Assembly (NCBI GenBank): GCA_963532255.1
Contig: CAUSKO010000002.1
Location: 6,379-70,378, forward strand
Source: Gemella sp963532255
Lineage (GTDB): Bacteria; Bacillota; Bacilli; Staphylococcales; Gemellaceae
DNA: 64,000 bases
Direction: 5' to 3'
This document shows, piece after piece, positions 60,314 through 64,000 of the stretch. A program made the translations under genes and the position numbers. The notes beneath the pieces are model-generated. The model ran no database searches and was not told where the DNA came from. It worked only from the letters and a program-made list of their open reading frames with translations. Numbering within the stretch: the first letter of the stretch is position 1; each line of letters begins with the position of its first letter.

Positions 60314-61825
60314 CTACTTCTTAACCCCGGCCATTAGAAGACCTAGTTGTTCTTTAGTTACATTTTCATCATTGTCTACGACATCAATAATATTACCATT
60401 GTGAATAACTGCTATTCTGTCAGATAATGTTAAAATTTCATCTAAATCGTATGAAATTAATAATACACCATTACCTTTATCTCGGTAATTGATTAACATT
60501 TTATGAATACCATTTATCGCACCAACATCAAGACCACGTGTAGGTTGTGTTGTTACTAATAATTTTGGATCTAATTCTAATGCACGTCCGATAATAAGTT
60601 TTTGTTGGTTACCACCACTCATACTACGAGCAGAAATTTTTTCGTCACCAGCTTTACGCACATCATATTTTTCACAAAGTTCTTTAGCAAATTTAGAGAT
60701 TGCTGGTTTTTTCAAGAATCCACGTGAAGAGAATTTTTCTGTATAGTAATTTTCTAATACTGAGTTTTCTTCAACACTGAAATCAAGAACTAGTCCATCT
60801 TTATGTCTGTCTTCTGCGATAATTTCAAGACCTAATTCTTTACGTTTTGCTGTTAGAACTCCAGCAAGGTCTTTTCCATCAAAGATAATTTTTCCTTTAG
60901 TTTCCTTTAATAGAGCATTTAGTACTTCAACAAATTGTTGTTGACCATTACCGTCAACCCCAGCAATACCAAGGATTTCTCTTTCGCGAACATCTAAGTT
61001 AAAGTCAGAAAGTATATCTTTTTTCTCATCAGTATCTGCGTAAAGACCAGACACTTCTAAGATTTTTTTCTTACCTTCTCTAGAACGTTCATATTTAATA
61101 ATTTCTAAATCTTTACCAATCATAAGGCTAGCAAGTTTTTCTTTCGTTGTGTCTGCTACTTCAACAGTTCCAAAGTATTCACCACGACGAATAATACTAC
61201 AACGATCAGCTACTGCCATAATCTCGTTAAGTTTATGAGTGATTAATAAGATAGTTTTCCCTTCTGCTTGAAGATTCTTAAGAATTGCTAAAAATTCTTT
61301 AATTTCAGCAGGAGTTAAAACCGCTGTAGGTTCGTCAAAGATAAGAATATTAGCATCTCTATATAACATTTTTAGAATTTCTACCCTTTGTTGCATCCCA
61401 ACTGTAATATCACCTACTAAGGCTTTCGGGTCTACTTCTAATCCATATTTTTTAGATAACTCTGAAATTTTCTTAGCGGCAGAATCTAAATCGATTTTTC
61501 CACCTTTTACTTCTTCCATTCCTAAGATGATGTTCTCAGCAACAGTGAAGTTTTTAATTAATTTAAAGTGTTGGTGAACCATACCGATCCCAAGCTGATT
61601 AGCATGTTTAGGATCTTTAATGTCAACTTCTTTCCCATCTAATTTAATGACACCCTCTTCTTGATGGTACATACCAAAAAGAACGGACATCAACGTAGAT
61701 TTACCAGCACCATTTTCACCAAGCAATGCATGAACTTCGTTCTTTTTCACCTGAATAGTAATGTCTTTATTTGCGTAGAAGTCACCAAACTTTTTAGTTA
61801 TGTTTAGCATTTCTATAGCGTACAT
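60314..61825 (-). CDS. nupA: Nucleoside ABC transporter ATPase, two ABC domains
   Basis: 503 residues with two nucleotide-binding domains, as in ribose-type and YufO/NupA ATPases. The first has Walker A GENGAGKST near 36, signature-like VGMQQRVEIL and Walker B ILIFDEPTAVLTP. The second has GVDGNGQQQ in place of a full Walker A and the signature SMSGGNQQKLIIGRAL, the degenerate-second-site pattern usual for this family. It energises nucleoside uptake with NupB and NupC and PnrA-type binding proteins. GAGGTAAATAT precedes the ATG; a TATAAT lies at 61861-61866 on the minus strand. Confidence 0.93.
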   Translation of the reverse strand: MYAIEMLNITKKFGDFYANKDITIQVKKNEVHALLGENGAGKSTLMSVLFGMYHQEEGVIKLDGKEVDIKDPKHANQLGIGMVHQHFKLIKNFTVAENIILGMEEVKGGKIDLDSAAKKISELSKKYGLEVDPKALVGDITVGMQQRVEILKMLYRDANILIFDEPTAVLTPAEIKEFLAILKNLQAEGKTILLITHKLNEIMAVADRCSIIRRGEYFGTVEVADTTKEKLASLMIGKDLEIIKYERSREGKKKILEVSGLYADTDEKKDILSDFNLDVREREILGIAGVDGNGQQQFVEVLNALLKETKGKIIFDGKDLAGVLTAKRKELGLEIIAEDRHKDGLVLDFSVEENSVLENYYTEKFSSRGFLKKPAISKFAKELCEKYDVRKAGDEKISARSMSGGNQQKLIIGRALELDPKLLVTTQPTRGLDVGAINGIHKMLINYRDKGNGVLLISYDLDEILTLSDRIAVIHNGNIIDVVDNDENVTKEQLGLLMAGVKK

Positions 61826-62112
61826 ATATTTACCTCTCTTTTGTATATTGTTACTTATCTATTATAATATATTTTTGCAATCTAGTATAGCATTTTAATG
61901 TAATTCCGCTAATTAATTTTATATTATTTTTATATTATAAAAAATTAACCTTATTTAACCCAAAAACTGCATAACATCATTGTATTTTTATGTTTATTTT
62001 CATAATTTTCAAAACTTAATTAAGTTGAAAATTCTTTTAATTGTTTATATTCTAAAAAATAATAATTACGTTTACAGAATTTTACTATTTAGTATGAAAT
62101 TTTCAATAAAAA
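61826..62112. promoter_or_regulatory. Upstream region of nupA
   Basis: AT-rich, with a TATAAT at 61861-61866 (minus strand) for nupABC. The rest of the 334-bp gap to the lipoprotein gene holds only a terminator. No riboswitch is recognised. Confidence 0.5.
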
Positions 62113-62139
62113 AAAGGTCTAGTAAAATACTAGACCTTT
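62113..62139 (-). terminator. Terminator of the PnrA-like lipoprotein gene
   Basis: A 12-bp perfect stem with a 3-nt loop, followed on the minus strand by about eight T. Confidence 0.93.
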
Positions 62140-62159
62140 CTCGAATTATAATTTAAAAA

Positions 62160-63266
62160 TTATAGTTCACCTTCGATATTTGCTTTGTCTGTTACTTTAT
62201 CCGCTGTAGCTGCTACTGTTGATTTTCCACCTTTTAGTGCTTCAACAACTCCTTTAATCTTGTTGTTAATGTCACTGCTTAAGTTTGGATTTTCAGCAGG
62301 TAGTCCAACACCATCTTCTTTGATAGTGAATTCTTTAGCTGCTCCACCTTCAAATTTACCAGCTTTGATAGCATCTAAAACTTGAGTTACTGCCACATCG
62401 ATACGTTTAACAGCAGATGTTAAGATAACAGATTTTTCTACATCTTTTCCATCTTTGTCTTTAGCTTTGAATACACCTTCAGAATATTGGTCTTTATCTA
62501 CACCAACGATCCAGTGTTTGATTTCTCCACTATCTTTAAGATCTTTAGTAGCTCTTTCTTGTGCTTCTTTAATTGAACCACTTCCAGTTCCACCAGCTGC
62601 TACGAAGATTACGTCAGCTCCAGCATCATACATAGTTGCTGCTAAAGTTTTACCTTTGTTAGTATCGTTGAATGATCCACTGTAGTTATATACAATTTTG
62701 ATATCTTTGTTAGCAGCTTTAGCTCCTTGAACAAATCCTACACCAAATTTAACTACTGCAGGGATTTTAGCTCCTCCGATGAATCCAACTTTACCAGTTT
62801 TTGATTGTAAAGCTGCTGCATATCCAGCTAAGTATCCTGCTTCATGCTCAGCAAATGTTATAGACTGAACGTTTTTGTTAGGTACAGTTCCATCGATAAA
62901 GATGAATTTTTTGTCTGCAAATGAGTCTGCAACTTTTGGTAATTCTTTTTCGAAATAGAATCCTGCTAATGAAACAACATCAGCTGCTTTTGCTGCATTT
63001 TGTAAGTTAGCTGCGATATCACTTTGGTTTTTAGTTTCGATTGGGTTTAATGCTTTTCCACCATTTTTGTCAACCCAAGCTTTTACAGCTTCTAAGTTAC
63101 TTTGGTTGAAACTTTTATCTTTTGCTCCACCTTCGTCAGTAACTACTCCGATTTTTAAATCAGATTTTGAAGATGAGTCTTCTTTTTTCTCAGTTTTAGA
63201 AGAACATCCTACAAAGATAAGTGCTGCTGATAAAATAACAGCGATTAATGAAAATATCTTTTTCAT
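62160..63266 (-). CDS. PnrA/Med-type nucleoside-binding lipoprotein
   Basis: 368 residues. Lipobox FVGCSS (Cys at about 21), then the BMP/Med fold: LKIGVVTDEGGAKDKSFNQS near 37, VKFGVGFVQGAKAANK near 170, VIFVAAGGTGSGSIKEAQE near 210, and GVDKDQYSEGVFKAKDKDG near 250. It is the solute receptor for purine nucleosides, matching nupABC downstream; the 334 bp and terminator between them mean separate transcripts. I start at the ATG at 63266, since GGAGAC lies 11 bp upstream; the open frame further upstream lacks a ribosome site. A paralogue lies immediately upstream at 63600-64000. Confidence 0.93.
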   Translation of the reverse strand: MKKIFSLIAVILSAALIFVGCSSKTEKKEDSSSKSDLKIGVVTDEGGAKDKSFNQSNLEAVKAWVDKNGGKALNPIETKNQSDIAANLQNAAKAADVVSLAGFYFEKELPKVADSFADKKFIFIDGTVPNKNVQSITFAEHEAGYLAGYAAALQSKTGKVGFIGGAKIPAVVKFGVGFVQGAKAANKDIKIVYNYSGSFNDTNKGKTLAATMYDAGADVIFVAAGGTGSGSIKEAQERATKDLKDSGEIKHWIVGVDKDQYSEGVFKAKDKDGKDVEKSVILTSAVKRIDVAVTQVLDAIKAGKFEGGAAKEFTIKEDGVGLPAENPNLSSDINNKIKGVVEALKGGKSTVAATADKVTDKANIEGEL

Positions 63267-63554
63267 AAACAAATAGTCTCCTTTTTTTATTTTTGTATAT
63301 TGTTTATATCTAAATAATACCACATAATTATTGAAATATCAATATTTTATTTACTTTTTTGGAAATATTTTTCATAATGTTCGGTTTTTATTAAATTAAA
63401 ACGTAGTGCTATATTTTTGTAATAAGAATGTTCATGTTTTATACCCTTATATATACACCGATATGTAAAAGTAAAGCATTTTCATAACTATAAATTATAC
63501 TATTTTTTGAATTATTACACCTTTTTGATAATATTTTCAAGTTAAAATAAAAAT
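63267..63554. other. Upstream region of the PnrA-like lipoprotein gene
   Basis: AT-rich; contains a likely TATTAT box near 63315-63325 on the minus strand. No gene is seen. Confidence 0.4.
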
Positions 63555-63593
63555 ATAATAAGTCGCACAAAAATATTTTGTACGACTTATTAT
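63555..63593 (-). terminator. Terminator of the second PnrA-like gene
   Basis: A long stem of about 18 bp with one G-U position (ATAATAAGTCGCACAAAA and its complement), with a T-rich tail on the minus strand. Confidence 0.85.
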
Positions 63594-63599
63594 GAAATA

Positions 63600-64000
63600 T
63601 TATAATTCCCCTTCTAAGTTAGTAACTGATCCTTTTGCTTTTAGCTCATCACCAGTTCCTACTACTTCTACCTTACCTGATTTAAGTCCTTCAATAGCTT
63701 TATCAATTTTAGTTTTATTGTCATCACTTAGGTTTGGATTTTCTTTTGGTAGCCCTACACCATTTTCTTTAATACCGAAGATATGTTCACCTTTTTCAAA
63801 TTTATTTTCTTTGATTTCATTTAAGATTTTTGTTACTGCTACTTCGATATTTTTAACAGCTGATGTTAAGATTACAGATTTTTGATATTCTTTTCCATCT
63901 TTATCTTTTCCTTTGAAAATACCTTCTTCGTATTGGTCTTTATCCACACCAACAACCCAGTGTTTAATTTCTCCGTCTTTAGACATATCAAGGTTACCAC
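63600..64000 (-). CDS. Second PnrA/Med-type nucleoside-binding lipoprotein, C-terminal part
   Basis: The gene runs off the right edge; about 133 codons are present. It reads GVDKDQYEEGIFKGKDKDG, then KSVILTSAVKNIEVAVTKI, and ends TNLEGEL. It aligns without gaps over most of its length to the last part of the adjacent lipoprotein (GVDKDQYSEGVFKAKDKDG, KSVILTSAVKRIDVAVTQV, ANIEGEL). So it is a tandem paralogue, sharing the ligand-binding segment; nucleoside preference may differ. An internal ATG at 63986 is not the start. Confidence 0.9.
   Translation of the reverse strand, partial: GNLDMSKDGEIKHWVVGVDKDQYEEGIFKGKDKDGKEYQKSVILTSAVKNIEVAVTKILNEIKENKFEKGEHIFGIKENGVGLPKENPNLSDDNKTKIDKAIEGLKSGKVEVVGTGDELKAKGSVTNLEGEL

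Noticed and set aside
1..64000. CRISPR arrays, tRNA or rRNA genes, intact insertion sequences or prophage genes
   Set aside because: I looked for regularly spaced repeats, cloverleaf-like GC-rich stretches and transposase or integrase motifs and found none that I can support.

Overview
The window is AT-rich, tightly packed Firmicutes DNA. The gene set (comFA-comFC, hpf, rpsF-ssb-rpsR, adhE, a tatD-yabE pair, ytpQ-ytpR, guaA, a nucleoside ABC operon with PnrA-type lipoproteins), the consensus AAGGAGG-type ribosome sites and the small host-associated repertoire point to Bacillales. I think Gemella or a close relative is most likely, but that is inference from gene content and order. I see no rRNA, tRNA, CRISPR array or intact insertion sequence.

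Layout. 1-2.6 kb: end of a membrane-protein gene, then a D,D-carboxypeptidase and an SH3-type wall protein in one operon. 2.6-8.4 kb: an MFS permease, comFA-comFC, an exported protein of unknown function, and the ribosome hibernation factor hpf. 8.4-16.4 kb: DJ-1-like protein, glycerol-dehydrogenase-like enzyme, HD phosphohydrolase, the rpsF-ssb-rpsR operon and adhE. 16.4-29.8 kb: a defence-like island (PLD-helicase-DUF3427 protein, then folP, a Sau3AI-type nuclease, a PLD-SNF2 helicase, a ParB-like protein, a very large sigma-region-4 protein and an AbiH protein). 30-36.7 kb: VTT membrane protein, GNAT acetyltransferase, folC, and a PTS EIICB-HAD operon divergent from an RpiR regulator. 36.7-49 kb: a giant acidic protein with ytpR and ytpQ, an XRE regulator, POT peptide and Bcr/CflA drug transporters, a YabE-like wall hydrolase with tatD, ybaK, and a lactonase. 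49-58.3 kb: guaA followed by a structured non-coding stretch, then a run of small membrane, secreted and lipoprotein genes of unknown function. 58.3-64 kb: nupABC permease genes with two adjacent PnrA-like lipoprotein genes.

The most interesting part is 20.5-28.4 kb. Three genes overlap one another (sigma-region-4 protein, ParB-like protein, PLD+SNF2 helicase) and are followed on the same strand by a full-length Sau3AI/MutH-type endonuclease. There is no DNA methyltransferase anywhere in the window. I do not recognise this set as a named defence system. AbiH lies directly upstream and a second PLD-helicase lies downstream.

The second theme is structural. Four times in 64 kb a short piece of local sequence (a gene start with promoter, or a terminator) occurs as a direct repeat, and in three cases a whole gene lies between the copies (6.1-7.7 kb, 41.1-41.9 kb, 57.8-58.3 kb). 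In the fourth, the start of an MFS gene is tandemly duplicated (43.7-43.9 kb). This looks like a recurring way of inserting or duplicating genes in this genome.
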